Origin: Velthaea sp965214335
Lineage (GTDB): Bacteria > Vulcanimicrobiota > Vulcanimicrobiia > Vulcanimicrobiales > Vulcanimicrobiaceae
Length of the DNA: 64,000 nt
NCBI GenBank assembly: GCA_965214335.1
Contig: CBDCBO010000003.1
Span: 248,001-312,000 of the forward strand
Direction: 5' to 3'
The notes beneath the pieces are model-generated. The model ran no database searches, was not told the origin of the DNA, and worked only from the letters and a program-made list of their open reading frames with translations. Positions 1-8,999 of this stretch are shown here, piece after piece. A program made the translations under genes and the position numbers. Position 1 is the first letter of the stretch; each line of letters opens with the position of its first letter.

Positions 1-822
1 ACCGAATATCATCACGATCAGACAGAGATATTCAACGCCCAGAACCAGCAGATCGGAGCTTTTAAGGCCTCGGCCGGCTTGATCGCCCTCGATGCTCAAG
101 GGGATTTTTATGACGTTAACCCGGGCGTATCGAATGAACTTTTGATTTTCACTCCCCCATACCATAGTCCCCCGAATCGAATTAGTTCTGGAGACAATTA
201 TAGCTGGGGTGTCGCTGTCGATGAACGTACGGGAGTCTTCGCCGTAGTCGCTATTTACGCGGGCGGCGGACCAGGGCCGACGACGGTTGAATTTTTCAAA
301 CACGGAGCGACTGTTCCATGTGCCACCGTAAAAACCAACGCTGGTCAACTTGGCACTAGTGCCGCATTTGACCGTGAAGGAACGCTCTTCTTGCAAGACG
401 CTGAGAACAGCGGTTATGAAGGGATTGCCTCAATAGGCGGCGAGTGCAATGCCACCACTGTAACGGTAAACTCGCTGCAACCTTCAAACATTTACCCCAG
501 AGCTCCGTTTACTTTTAACTCTGACGACAATCTTGTTTTTCAAGACCAATACACGCGCCATGTTCTTACGTATGCGCATCCGAAGAACGGTGCATTTGCG
601 CTTCCGATAAGCACGACGATCCTCAGTCTTCCGTCTCCAGCGTTTCAAGCAGTTGTCTATCTCGCGTGTTTGGCGAGCGACGGAGCACATCTATGGGCAA
701 CTGATTACTCGAATCCACAGATTCTTCTCGAATTTCGCTATCCACAAGGTGGTACGCCAATCGCCAAATTCAGCGTAGCCGATGCACTTTTTTGCGCCGT
801 GTCGCCACCGCTGATACCGTAG
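1..822 (+). CDS. Hypothetical beta-propeller-like surface protein, 5' end outside window
   Basis: The reading frame is open from the first base, so the gene starts upstream of the window; a TTG at 79 is only an internal candidate. About 273 residues are visible. They are rich in Gly, Thr and aromatic residues, with recurring short strands separated by Asp/Asn turns (for example around FDREGTLFLQD and LASDGAHLWATDY), as in NHL/SMP-30-like propellers found in secreted proteins. No catalytic motif or membrane segment is seen. Base use is somewhat more AT-rich than in the metabolic genes further on. The function is unknown and the propeller assignment is an inference from repeat-like spacing. Confidence 0.6.
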   Translation, partial: TEYHHDQTEIFNAQNQQIGAFKASAGLIALDAQGDFYDVNPGVSNELLIFTPPYHSPPNRISSGDNYSWGVAVDERTGVFAVVAIYAGGGPGPTTVEFFKHGATVPCATVKTNAGQLGTSAAFDREGTLFLQDAENSGYEGIASIGGECNATTVTVNSLQPSNIYPRAPFTFNSDDNLVFQDQYTRHVLTYAHPKNGAFALPISTTILSLPSPAFQAVVYLACLASDGAHLWATDYSNPQILLEFRYPQGGTPIAKFSVADALFCAVSPPLIP

Positions 823-2068
823 CGCTTCCATGCATTTACCGATACGCCGCCTTACCAGGTTGCGTAAATGGTTATCTTCAAGCTCGGCGCGCGGAACGTT
901 TGCTTTGGTGAGCGCATACTATCTTGTATGTAGCGACCTGGATTAGGCTGAATCAGCGACGCGCTGTCGGCTGGCGCCAGCGCACAGGTCGGCATCGTGG
1001 TATTATGCGCACGGCAACCGCGTCGTACAATTCTGCCGCATCTGATCAATCACGCTTAGTGGTATGCGGGCCGGCCGGCAGTTCTCGTGAGCGGCTCAGA
1101 CCGAACCGCCTTCGCGGATCGCCGGGCGGCGGGCGTGCCTTCCTTAGCGATGCTTTAACACTGGGCCGCCAGCTGCTAACAAACAAATTAGGTCCGTGCC
1201 GTTGCGACGGCTCGCGCCATGCGGGCAAGTCTTTCGGCAAGTACGTCGTGGGGCCGTACCGAAGTTGAGGCGCGCGAATCCACGTCCGGGCACGCCGAAG
1301 TCCGGGCCGCTCGCCAATGCTACATTCCCAAAGTCGATGAATGTTCGAGCCGGATCGGCACCAAACGATAGCGCCCGGCAATCGAGCAATGCAAGATAAG
1401 TCGCATCCGAAATGCGGTAATCGATCTGCGGCAGTTGATCCCCGAACAACGATGCCAGCACGTGCCGGTTTGCATCTAATACGGCCAGTGTCGCTTGAAG
1501 CCACTCCGCGCCGAGTTCGTACGCCGCCGTCGTCGCGATTACACCAAGGTGGCCGATCCGATCGCGCATGTCGTCCGGCAGGCTCGTTCGCCGTTAGCGA
1601 TGCCGGCGGCCAGCGAGCCGCGGCGACTTACAGGGCACCGCCAACTCAACGGCTACAACCCCGAAGCATTTTCCGCATAGTTCTCGAGCGCATCGCCGAT
1701 CATCCGATCAATCGTATCAACGAGTTGCGGGCCTGAAATCTTCTCCCGACGCACGCCACTACACTCACCGGCGCCAACGCGGCACCCGTACTTTCGACGT
1801 AAACTCTTGGCGATCCAAGGCGCGAGATGCGCTCACTGACAAAGCGCCTTCAAGATATGATAAGATAATGGCGTTCTCGACCCGTGCGTCTGCAGCACCA
1901 GCAAGCACCTCGTATCGACTTGCAAAGATCGTTACGAGCATGGGCTGGCCGCGTAAACGAACGGATTGCGATCGAGAATAGCAGGGCCGTGATGGGCGTA
2001 AACCAGATGCCCGCGGAAGTCCGGTTCGATACGCTGGCCGCGACACTTCACGACATCAAAAGAGATAT
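823..2068. other. Gene-poor stretch with an aminotransferase remnant
   Basis: No intact gene is recognisable here. Open frames on both strands are short, overlap one another and have Arg/Pro-rich compositions typical of non-coding frames in GC-rich DNA. The only recognisable protein similarity is the MalY/PatB-type remnant listed separately at 1188-1600. The stretch 1600-2068 shows nothing I can assign and may hold the promoter of the downstream GloVer-repeat gene. Confidence 0.5.
1188..1600 (-). pseudogene. Remnant of MalY/PatB-type C-S lyase aminotransferase (C-terminal part)
   Basis: Reading the minus strand from about 1569, the peptide has the features of the C-terminal domain of PLP-dependent MalY/PatB cystathionine beta-lyases: IGHLGVIATTAAY, then a WL...LDANR helix, then DATYLALLDCRAL and a closing GFARLNFGT. 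After this the frame is lost. Skipping one base near 1251 restores a sensible end (PHDVLAERLARMARAVATAR, stop at 1188-1190), so the copy carries a one-base insertion. Upstream, a TAA stop lies just before RRTSLPDDMRD in the same frame and I cannot find the N-terminal two thirds, including the PLP lysine. It is therefore a truncated, decayed gene. Confidence 0.65.
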
Positions 2069-3319
2069 ATGCGAGCTATTCATGCGGTCGCTGGGATCAT
2101 CGGCCTTCACCTTCTCACGGCCACATTGCCGGGCGGGGCGAACCCGAACATTACAGGGGCCTCCGGTGCCCGAATGCCCGAGGCGTACCCTAGGGCGACA
2201 AGGGCCGAGGGAAGGCGACCGAGCTCTAATTCTAATTACAAAGTGCTTCACAGCTTTCACGGTTCAGATGGCAGTTCGCCTGAAGCTCCACTCCTCAACA
2301 TTAACGGCATTCTCTACGGCACAACCCGTCTCGGGGGCGACCGCATTTACCCTCGCTGTCGCGCCGGCGGCTGCGGAGTGGTCTTCGCAATTACGCCTGC
2401 CGGGATCGAAACCGTGCTCTATGCCTTTAAGGGCGGTTCGGGTGATGGCAAACAACCGTACGCGGGCCTTACCAACGTCAATGGCAAGCTCTACGGTGCA
2501 ACCTATTTCGGGGCCGTGATCGGTAACGGCTGTCAGTCCGGCTGCGGAACTTTCTTCGCGATGCCTTCCGGGACCGAAACAGTGCTCCATCGTTTTAGCG
2601 GTTCGGATGGCGTACACCCGATGGCGGGCCTCTTCGACGTTAATGGCACGCTCTACGGTACCACCTACTCCGGGGGCGCCGGGGGCGGAACGGTCTTCGC
2701 GATCACGCTTTCCGGGACCGAAACCGTGCTCCATAGTTTCCGCGGTTCGGATGGCGATTCCCCGTCCGGGAGCCTCATCGACGTTAAGGGCACGCTTTAC
2801 GGTACTACTACGTGGGGGGGCGCGAACAATGGCGGAACGGTCTTCGCGATCACGCCTTCGGGGACCGAAACCGTGCTCCATAATTTCGGCGGTCCGGGGG
2901 ATGGCGTAAACCCGGAAGCACAACTCATCGACGTTAATGGCACGCTCTACGGTACCACCTACTTCGGGGGCGCGAACCGCGGCGGAACGGTCTTCTCGAT
3001 TACGCCTTCCGGGACCGAAACCGTGCTCTATAGGTTTAAGGGCGGTTCCGATGGCGCAAACCCGATTGCGGGCCTCGTCGACGTTAATGGCACGCTCTAC
3101 GGTACCACCTACTTCGGGGGCGCGAACGGCGGCGGAACGGTCTTCGCGATCACGCCTTCCGGGATCGAAACCGTGCTCCATACGTTCGGATTGGGTTCGG
3201 GGGATGGCTCATTCCCGCAGGCGGGCCTCATCGCTGTTAATGGCACGCTTTACGGTACCACCTTTACCGGGGGCGCACAGGGCCTCGGAACGGTCTTCTC
3301 ACTAACGCCGACGCCCTGA
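2069..3319 (+). CDS. GloVer-repeat (TIGR03803-type) secreted protein
   Basis: The 416-residue product has a hydrophobic N-terminal segment (residues 5-20) compatible with a signal peptide. It then carries about eight tandem units of 40-50 residues built around the pattern NGTLYGTT..GG....GTVFAITPSGTE.VLH.F. This is the 'GloVer' repeat known from Gloeobacter, Verrucomicrobia and several soil phyla, expected to fold as a beta-propeller or related beta-structure. The start at 2069 has a purine-rich AAGAGAT just upstream. No enzymatic residues are recognisable. The role is probably extracellular or surface, but that is inference. A second, diverged family member lies on the opposite strand at 5747-7057. 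Confidence 0.85.
   Translation: MRAIHAVAGIIGLHLLTATLPGGANPNITGASGARMPEAYPRATRAEGRRPSSNSNYKVLHSFHGSDGSSPEAPLLNINGILYGTTRLGGDRIYPRCRAGGCGVVFAITPAGIETVLYAFKGGSGDGKQPYAGLTNVNGKLYGATYFGAVIGNGCQSGCGTFFAMPSGTETVLHRFSGSDGVHPMAGLFDVNGTLYGTTYSGGAGGGTVFAITLSGTETVLHSFRGSDGDSPSGSLIDVKGTLYGTTTWGGANNGGTVFAITPSGTETVLHNFGGPGDGVNPEAQLIDVNGTLYGTTYFGGANRGGTVFSITPSGTETVLYRFKGGSDGANPIAGLVDVNGTLYGTTYFGGANGGGTVFAITPSGIETVLHTFGLGSGDGSFPQAGLIAVNGTLYGTTFTGGAQGLGTVFSLTPTP
2440..3310 (+). repeat. Nucleotide-level tandem repeats inside the GloVer gene
   Basis: Units of roughly 130-150 bp recur with blocks that are almost identical in DNA, such as ACGGTACCACCTACTTCGGG and GGGACCGAAACCGTGCT. The later units (about 2630-3300) are most alike, indicating recent unit duplication or recombination rather than conservation of protein sequence alone. 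They encode the protein repeats and are not a separate element. Confidence 0.75.
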
Positions 3320-3471
3320 AACTGAGAAGCTGAAGGCACCGCGGAAACGGTCTCCAGAAGACGCTTACGATACATCGGCGGCATGATGACAACGCCGTCG
3401 CCGACGTCCGTTAGCGGAGAAACAGAGGCGAGCCATGGTCTCATCGAAATGGCCAGCGCGATGAGCATGCC

Positions 3472-3936
3472 TTAGCTCTTCGCCGAAGCGTCCCGGCCTT
3501 CCAGGTCGCGCGGTTGGCGGCGTTTGCGCACGCGGTTTCCATATGGTACGTGACCGGCCGGCGGCGGACCGCCGACATCGCCGTACATCGCCGGATTTAC
3601 GCCGGTAATCGTCGGCGAGAGTTGCGCGGCATTGTCGATCACCCAGCGTTGCAGTGTATTGAGGATCGGCACGAGCGAGCGACCCGCTTCGGTCAGCGCG
3701 TATTCAACGCGCGGCGGTATTTCGGCGTGTACCGTGCGCACAACAAGGCCGTCGGCTTCCAAGCTTCGCAGCTGACGGACCATCACTTTAGGAGCGATGC
3801 CTTCGAGTGCGTGCAGCAGTTCGTTGAAGCGCCACGTGCGGTATTGCAGCGCGATGATGATCAGAATCTTCCATTTGTCCGCCAAAGCGGCCACAGCCCG
3901 ATTAATCGGGCAGCTCAACTTCGTTTCGTAACTCAT
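3472..3936 (-). CDS. HxlR-family winged-helix transcriptional regulator
   Basis: The 154-residue product matches the HxlR/MarR-like pattern. An N-terminal Cys-Pro (CPINRAVAALADKWKILII) precedes the winged helix, followed by RTWRFNELLHALEGIAPKVMVRQLRSLEADGLV and the wing VEYALTEAGRSLVPIL. HxlR proteins are small DNA-binding repressors or activators, often controlling an adjacent, divergent detoxification gene. Here the divergent neighbour is the extradiol dioxygenase starting at 4013. The last 40 residues are polar and basic and go beyond the usual 110-120-residue family length. The Cys near the N-terminus could be redox-sensitive, as in some relatives; that is inference. Confidence 0.85.
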   Translation of the reverse strand: MSYETKLSCPINRAVAALADKWKILIIIALQYRTWRFNELLHALEGIAPKVMVRQLRSLEADGLVVRTVHAEIPPRVEYALTEAGRSLVPILNTLQRWVIDNAAQLSPTITGVNPAMYGDVGGPPPAGHVPYGNRVRKRRQPRDLEGRDASAKS

Positions 3937-4012
3937 TCGGATCCAGCCATGCGATCAGGTGACAAATTGGTAAGTACTATCTTTTGGGCTGTCACAGCCT
4001 TATTATACGCGT
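3937..4012. promoter_or_regulatory. Divergent control region between HxlR regulator and dioxygenase
   Basis: This 76-bp spacer separates two divergent genes. It contains the palindromic core AAGTACTA (around 3972-3979), the type of short symmetric site HxlR dimers bind, and a TATTAT hexamer at 4001-4006. The hexamer lies very close to the GTG start at 4013, so its role as a -10 box is doubtful. Confidence 0.35.
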
Positions 4013-4843
4013 GTGGATATCGAACCGCAAGCGACGCGAGGACCCCAGCGACTCCCAACCTTTTTCATCCCGCATGGGGGTGGCCCGTGCTTCTTCATGC
4101 CGGGGCCGATGGCGCGCCCCTGGGATCCCCTCGCGCGGTTTCTGCGCGACGTGCAGTCGACGTTGCCGACCGCACCTACGGCGATCGTCGTCGTCTCGGC
4201 GCACTGGGAAGAGCGGCAGCCGACGGTCACGAGCCGCCTCGATCCCCCGCTGATCTTTGATTATTACGGCTTTCCGCCCGAAACGTACGCCTTAAGGTAC
4301 GACGTTCCGGGATCACCGCCGCTCGCGCATCGCGTGACCGAACTGCTCGCAGCTGCCGGCATTCCCGCCGGTACCGATGCGACGCGCGGTCTCGATCACG
4401 GCGTGTTCATTCCGTTTATGCTGCTTGCATCCGAAGCTAAAATTCCGATCGTCGAACTGTCACTCGTCGCGGGGCTCGACTCGGCGCAGCACCTTGAAAT
4501 CGGCAAAGCGCTGGCACCACTGCGCGACGAGGGCGTTCTCATCGTCGGTAGCGGCATGAGTTACCACAATATGCGCGGCTTCTCGTTTGACTCGTCATCG
4601 GAAGCCATCGGCTCGCAGCGCTTTGATACGTGGCTTTCGCAGACCGCGCTAGCCGAGCCCCACGCGCGAACTACGGGTCTGCGGCATTGGCAGAACGCTC
4701 CCGACGCGCGCCTCGCTCACCCGCGCGAAGAACATTTGCTACCGCTGATGGTTGCGGCGGGCGCGGCCGCTGGCGATCGCGGCACGCATGTTTTCCACGA
4801 TCGCATCGTCGGCGCGATGATCTCCGCCTACCGCTTCGGCTAA
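4013..4843 (+). CDS. ygiD: Class III (LigB/DODA-type) extradiol dioxygenase
   Basis: The 276-residue product resembles the YgiD/4,5-DOPA dioxygenase subgroup of LigB-fold enzymes, which open catechol rings with a mononuclear metal and O2. Visible landmarks are the N-terminal TFFIPHGGGP (metal His), the strand IVVVSAHWEERQPTV (second metal His), YDVPGSPPLA, the acid-base motif GLDHGVFIPFML and VGSGMSYHNMR. Length fits the family. The start is a GTG with no clear ribosome site, but a later start would lose the first metal-binding histidine. It is divergent from an HxlR regulator that may control it. The natural substrate is unknown; in bacteria members are probably broad catechol dioxygenases. 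Confidence 0.88.
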   Translation: MDIEPQATRGPQRLPTFFIPHGGGPCFFMPGPMARPWDPLARFLRDVQSTLPTAPTAIVVVSAHWEERQPTVTSRLDPPLIFDYYGFPPETYALRYDVPGSPPLAHRVTELLAAAGIPAGTDATRGLDHGVFIPFMLLASEAKIPIVELSLVAGLDSAQHLEIGKALAPLRDEGVLIVGSGMSYHNMRGFSFDSSSEAIGSQRFDTWLSQTALAEPHARTTGLRHWQNAPDARLAHPREEHLLPLMVAAGAAAGDRGTHVFHDRIVGAMISAYRFG

Positions 4844-4886
4844 TCGTCGCCCGCGCTATCTCCTACCTTATCCGCTCTTCACTTGC

Positions 4887-5297
4887 ATGAGGTTTATCTT
4901 GAAAAGCAATAACCGTGCCGTAACAGTCGCGACCTGGGTCATCGCCGTCCTTCTGTGCCTCGCGTTTCTGGGCGCCGGCGCCGCGAAATTAACCAGCCAG
5001 CCGATGATGCAGCAAGAATTCGCCGGCTTCGGCTATCCGCTTTGGTTCATGTTTGTCACCGGCTTGATTGAGATTGCGGGTGCCGTGCTCGTGGTCATTC
5101 CGCGCACGTCGCGGATCGGCGCCGGGCTGCTGATCTGCGTTATGGTTGGTGCGATTTTCTCGCACGTTTCGCATGGCCAAGCCGCCATGATCGGCGCACC
5201 GGTCGTTCTGCTGGTGCTAGCGATTGTCGAGTTTCAACTACGCGGCGGCTTCGCGACGCCGCTCGTTCCCGCCGCCCGCGCTTCGTCGACGCGCTAA
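4887..5297 (+). CDS. DoxX-family membrane protein
   Basis: The 136-residue product has four predicted membrane helices (about 12-30, 52-69, 76-93, 101-117). It has the family's typical LAFLGAGAAKLTSQPMM segment after the first helix, and GFGYPLWFMFVTGLIEIAGAVLVVIP. DoxX-like proteins are small integral membrane proteins of mostly unknown role, some linked to respiratory quinone or thiol redox systems. It lies 43 bp behind the dioxygenase on the same strand and may be cotranscribed. Confidence 0.85.
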   Translation: MRFILKSNNRAVTVATWVIAVLLCLAFLGAGAAKLTSQPMMQQEFAGFGYPLWFMFVTGLIEIAGAVLVVIPRTSRIGAGLLICVMVGAIFSHVSHGQAAMIGAPVVLLVLAIVEFQLRGGFATPLVPAARASSTR

Positions 5298-5746
5298 GCA
5301 ACATTCCGCTGAGGGATTGGCCCATCGCCACTTCCCTCCAGTCGGCTCGGACCAAAGAAAAGTATATTTGCGTGCAGCTCTATCTGCGCTGCCGGCTCTG
5401 TAGACCGGTATGGTAAGTCGCCTTGGTATTGTTCCCGCCAGTTAGCACCGATTCCGTCCAGACACTTGGTGTGACCGTCGCACGAGTACGGAAAAATCCA
5501 TGAGCTGCAGCCACAAAACTGAACCGCATGACTGGGCCGATCCAAGAACTTTGCGACCGATGTGCAATTGTGAAGATTGACGGAATAAGCGGCTCAACAA
5601 AACCGCCAATGACGCTCTTCGTTAAACCGGGGTGTTTCTGTCGGTCGAAGACCGGTGGGCCACACCGGTCATCCGATGCGAGGCGTCCGAACATCACGGC
5701 GCATCAGCTCCCACCCGGCGTGCGTCGCGACCACCGAGCCATTCCC
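5298..5746. other. Intergenic region, no gene seen
   Basis: This 449-bp spacer lies between the DoxX gene and the convergent GloVer-repeat gene. Open frames are short and lack recognisable features on both strands. No strong terminator hairpin with a T-tract is obvious. Confidence 0.5.
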
Positions 5747-7057
5747 CTAATGCGGAATTAGTTGTTTGTAAATCGTGCCGTAGCCGTAGATGTTCCGATT
5801 TCCCGATACTTGTGTCGTGCCGTACAACTGGTTATTGAGCTTTATGACGCCACTATTTCGGCCGTAACCACCCTGGTGATCGTTCAGTTCGAACTGATGG
5901 ATAACCGTATCGGGTCCGCCGGCGAGGGGAATACTGTAGAGCGTCCCAACGCCATACAGACCGTCGCGATTGGTCGTGCCGTATAAGGTCGTGCCGATCG
6001 GAAGCACCGATGCCTCGGGATCGGCACCGTCGGGGCCACCCGCGAACGAATACAGCAGAGTATCGGAACCGCCGGTGACCGGTATACTGTAGACGGTTCC
6101 ATTGCCCGACATTCCACCGCTCGTCGTCGTGCCGTACAGGTTGGATCCAATATTCAAGAGTCGTCCGTAGCTGTCGGGGTTTGCTCCGTCGGTCGGCGCG
6201 CCGAGAAAAGAATACGTCATCGTTTCGGGACCACCGGCGATCGGAACGCCGAACACGGAGCCGAGGTTCGCCGCGCCGCCCGTCGTCGTCGTTCCGTAAA
6301 GCGTGGACCCGATAATCTCGACGCCGCCGGTGGGCGCGGCTCCATCGGGCGAACCAGTGAACGAATACAGAACGACATCCGAACCACCGATCACCGGAAC
6401 GCTAAAAACCGTTCCCTCGTTTGCAACGGTGCCGCCGCTGTACGTGGTACCGTAGAGATTCCCGTTCTGCTCGATGAGTGGACCTTCGGGATTGCAGCCG
6501 TCGCTGCCGCACTTGAAGGAGTAGAGGTCGGTCAGCGGGCCGCCCGTCGTTGCGATGCTAAAAACGGTTCCATCGCCATACGCCCCGCCGTGCTCTGTTG
6601 CACCGTATATCGTTGAACCGATTACGATCGGATGCCCGAGCGGATTACAGCCATCGGTGCCGGTGAAGAGATGCAAGAACTTTACGGTGAACGACGTGAA
6701 GTTTTGGTTCGGTATGAGCTCGTAGACCGAGCCGCATTCCGTCGATCTCCGCAAATCCGGAATTGTCTGCAAATCCGGACCGCCGAAGCCGACGGTCGTG
6801 CCGTAGAAGACGCCGTTCACGTACTGCACATCAGAAAACGGGTTGCCACCGCCCGATGATTGGTTGGTGAAACGATAGATCGTCGTAAACGGGTTGCTCG
6901 GCGCAGAGACAGCACCGCCGCGGACGGCCTCGGCGACGGCGCGGGTAGGCGCCGTTGCGCTAAGGACATTGCCTCCGCCAGAACAACTCGAGACGGGAAT
7001 GATTTCGACGCTCGGCGGGATCGGCAAACTACACGACGGCCCCACGGCGCTCGGCAT
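5747..7057 (-). CDS. Second GloVer-repeat (TIGR03803-type) protein
   Basis: The 436-residue product has seven to eight units of the form LYGTT..GG....GTVFSIPVTGG.D.LLYSF.G.PDGANPE. The units are more regular in length but more diverged in DNA than those of the gene at 2069-3319. The stop codon two codons upstream of 7057 and the lack of another ATG fix the annotated start, although the first 60 residues (CSLPIPPSVEIIPVSSCSGGG, then Ala-rich) do not make a classical signal peptide, so a downstream start cannot be excluded. It is probably an extracellular beta-rich protein; function unknown. Confidence 0.82.
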   Translation of the reverse strand: MPSAVGPSCSLPIPPSVEIIPVSSCSGGGNVLSATAPTRAVAEAVRGGAVSAPSNPFTTIYRFTNQSSGGGNPFSDVQYVNGVFYGTTVGFGGPDLQTIPDLRRSTECGSVYELIPNQNFTSFTVKFLHLFTGTDGCNPLGHPIVIGSTIYGATEHGGAYGDGTVFSIATTGGPLTDLYSFKCGSDGCNPEGPLIEQNGNLYGTTYSGGTVANEGTVFSVPVIGGSDVVLYSFTGSPDGAAPTGGVEIIGSTLYGTTTTGGAANLGSVFGVPIAGGPETMTYSFLGAPTDGANPDSYGRLLNIGSNLYGTTTSGGMSGNGTVYSIPVTGGSDTLLYSFAGGPDGADPEASVLPIGTTLYGTTNRDGLYGVGTLYSIPLAGGPDTVIHQFELNDHQGGYGRNSGVIKLNNQLYGTTQVSGNRNIYGYGTIYKQLIPH

Positions 7058-7345
7058 ATCTCATTACGTGCACGTTGCTTGTTCAATAGGTTTAGGATGT
7101 TTAGGATATTTTAATCGCCCGTTATGGCGCTTGACGACGATGCGTTCCAAGGCACTGGCGAAAGCCCTCATCCGCGTGATCGCTTCTACGGTCAAGGGCG
7201 CGTCGGCATTACCGTCAGTCTTTAGCTTCGTGCCTAGCTCAATGGCGAAGCGGTGCGAAGTATTTAAAAGAACTCGCGAACATCACCGAAACTGCCGCTA
7301 TCGCGCGCTTACCAACATAATCGATGCGAACAGCGTCGAGCAACG

Positions 7346-8617
7346 CTAACCAGCAGCTCCCGCAACGGCGCTGGTGCGTTCCATATGGCGCCAGAGCAAA
7401 CTTAGCGCGGCCGTCGTTGCCCGAGTGCGGATGTCAGAGCGCGTCCCGGGAAACGTCAGCCGGACAGCCTCCGCTCCATCGGCTGTCGCCAGGCCGAACC
7501 AGACTAAACCCACGGGCTTCTCCGGCGTTCCGCCGTCGGGACCGGCTACGCCGGTGGTCGAAATTGCTAGGTCGACCCCTAAGCGCCGGCGCGCACCTTG
7601 GGCCATCGCGAGCGCCGTTTCTTCGCTGACGGCACCGACCGCGGCGAGCGTCGCTTCGGGCACGTCGAGCAGACTTATCTTCACCTCGTTCGCGTACGCC
7701 ACGACGCCACCGCGAAAGACTCGCGACGCTCCGGCAACGCCGACGAGCGCGTCGGCGATCGCCCCGCCCGTGCACGATTCGGCGGTTCCCAGCGTATGCG
7801 CGCGGCGTGCAAGTTCTTCGATGATCGCGCTCTCTAGCGTCGTCGCGTCGTCGCCGAAATAGCCGCTGCCGATGCGCTCGCGTAGCTCCGCGGCAAGCGG
7901 TGCCAGCATCGCTTCAGCATCGTCGGTGTCGGCGGCTTTGGCCATGATCTTCACGTCGACCCGGCCGTTATGCGCGAGTACGGCGATCTTGGGATTTTCC
8001 AGCGACCGGAACAGGTCTTCGATGCGTCGATCGAGTTCCGACTCCGATATCCCGACGGTATGCAAGGTGCGCGTATAAATAGCGCCGCGCACGCCGAAGC
8101 GCTGCGTCAACCACGGAATGAGCCGTTCGGCCAGCATCGGCTTCATCTCGCGCGGCACGCCCGGCATCGAGGCGACGAACTTCCCGTCGGCCCGCAGCGC
8201 GACGAAGCCCGGCGCGGTGCCGTGCGGGTTGTCCAACACAACGCTGCCTTGAGGCAACATCGCTTGGCGCGAATTGTTGCCCGTCATCACGCGCCCCATG
8301 GCGGCGAAGCGCGCTTCGATGGCGCGCAGCGACGGTTCGTGCAGCGCTAACTCGCGGCCGACGGCTCGGCCGACGGCGTCCTTGGTGAGATCGTCGACGG
8401 TTGGGCCCAAACCACCAGTCGTGATCACGCCATCGGCACGCTCGAGCGCGCCGGCCAGCATCAGGGCGAGCCGGTCGGTGTTGTCGCCCACGGAGTGTTT
8501 GGCAAAGACGTCGATGCCGGCATCGGCCAGCCGGCGGGCGATGTATGGCGCGTTCGTATCGACGAGATGACCGAGTAATATCTCGGTGCCGATGGTAACG
8601 ATCTCCACAGATGCCAT
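7346..8617 (-). CDS. cinA: CinA: competence/damage-inducible protein, nicotinamide-nucleotide amidase
   Basis: The 423-residue protein has both CinA domains. The N-terminal MoCF-like COG1058 domain (about 1-170) shows IVTIGTEILLGHLVDTN and TTGGLGPTVDDLTKDA; this domain is associated with ADP-ribose pyrophosphatase activity. The C-terminal PncC domain (about 255-415) has TAESCTGGAIADALVGVAGAS and ISTTGVAGPDGGTPEKPVG, the NMN deamidase signature. It recycles pyridine-nucleotide by-products. Length matches the family. It is divergent from a small membrane-protein gene, with about 150 bp between the starts. An NAD synthetase pair lies two genes away, so NAD metabolism is clustered here. Confidence 0.95.
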   Translation of the reverse strand: MASVEIVTIGTEILLGHLVDTNAPYIARRLADAGIDVFAKHSVGDNTDRLALMLAGALERADGVITTGGLGPTVDDLTKDAVGRAVGRELALHEPSLRAIEARFAAMGRVMTGNNSRQAMLPQGSVVLDNPHGTAPGFVALRADGKFVASMPGVPREMKPMLAERLIPWLTQRFGVRGAIYTRTLHTVGISESELDRRIEDLFRSLENPKIAVLAHNGRVDVKIMAKAADTDDAEAMLAPLAAELRERIGSGYFGDDATTLESAIIEELARRAHTLGTAESCTGGAIADALVGVAGASRVFRGGVVAYANEVKISLLDVPEATLAAVGAVSEETALAMAQGARRRLGVDLAISTTGVAGPDGGTPEKPVGLVWFGLATADGAEAVRLTFPGTRSDIRTRATTAALSLLWRHMERTSAVAGAAG

Positions 8618-8752
8618 AGCCGCTCCATCCCGCGGCCGTTACGCCGGCCCCTCCATATTGGCTCGGTGCTCGGGCCGCCAACGAACCACATCGCCGGCTC
8701 TCACAACGGCGCCAAAACCCGCGACGCCGCGTACTATACTTTTGTCCTTTTG

Positions 8753-8761
8753 TGGTATAAC
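8753..8761 (+). promoter_or_regulatory. Possible extended -10 promoter
   Basis: TGG followed by TATAAC forms a TGnTATAA-type extended -10 box directly ahead of the small membrane-protein gene; a second AT-rich hexamer, TATACT, is at 8735-8740. The distance to the ATG at 8769 is short, so the transcript leader would be almost absent if this box is used. Confidence 0.3.
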
Positions 8762-8768
8762 TGAAAAT

Positions 8769-8999
8769 ATGAATACGCTTAATCGCCGCCTGCTCAACGC
8801 CGGATTCATGCTCGCTGCGGTGCTCGCACCGACGGCTGTCCTGGCCCAAGACGCCACGGCAGCAGTGATGGACAACTCGTCGGGCTGGATCGGCGGGCTC
8901 GTCGTCTGGTTACTAGCCGTCGGCGGATTGATTTCCGTCGGCGTCATGATTACCGTCGATAAGCGCGCCCAAGCCGCCCGTATCGTTACCCGCCGCTAA
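8769..8999 (+). CDS. Small secreted/membrane protein of unknown function
   Basis: From the ATG at 8769 the product is 76 residues. It has an N-terminal hydrophobic segment ending LAPTAVLAQD (a plausible signal peptidase site after ALA), a short polar stretch, and a second hydrophobic helix IGGLVVWLLAVGGLISVGVMI followed by a basic tail (DKRAQAARIVTRR). The topology suggests a small single-helix envelope protein. It is divergent from cinA, and its 3' end overlaps the 3' end of the convergent siroheme-type gene by 87 bp. No family recognised. Confidence 0.6.
   Translation: MNTLNRRLLNAGFMLAAVLAPTAVLAQDATAAVMDNSSGWIGGLVVWLLAVGGLISVGVMITVDKRAQAARIVTRR

Noticed and set aside
1765..2046. 93-codon minus-strand frame upstream of the MalY remnant
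   Set aside because: I looked for the missing aminotransferase N-terminal part here in all three frames and found no convincing motif.
2264..3181. 305-codon open frame on the minus strand opposite the first GloVer gene, with repeated MEHGFGPGRRDREDRSA units
   Set aside because: It is an antisense shadow of the tandem repeats; the regular pattern comes from the repeats on the plus strand, which have the known family wording.
2440..3310. Possible CRISPR-like repeat array
   Set aside because: The repeats are in-frame protein-coding units without short spacers, so this is not a CRISPR array. The same applies to the two-copy block behind comB, which has only one interval.
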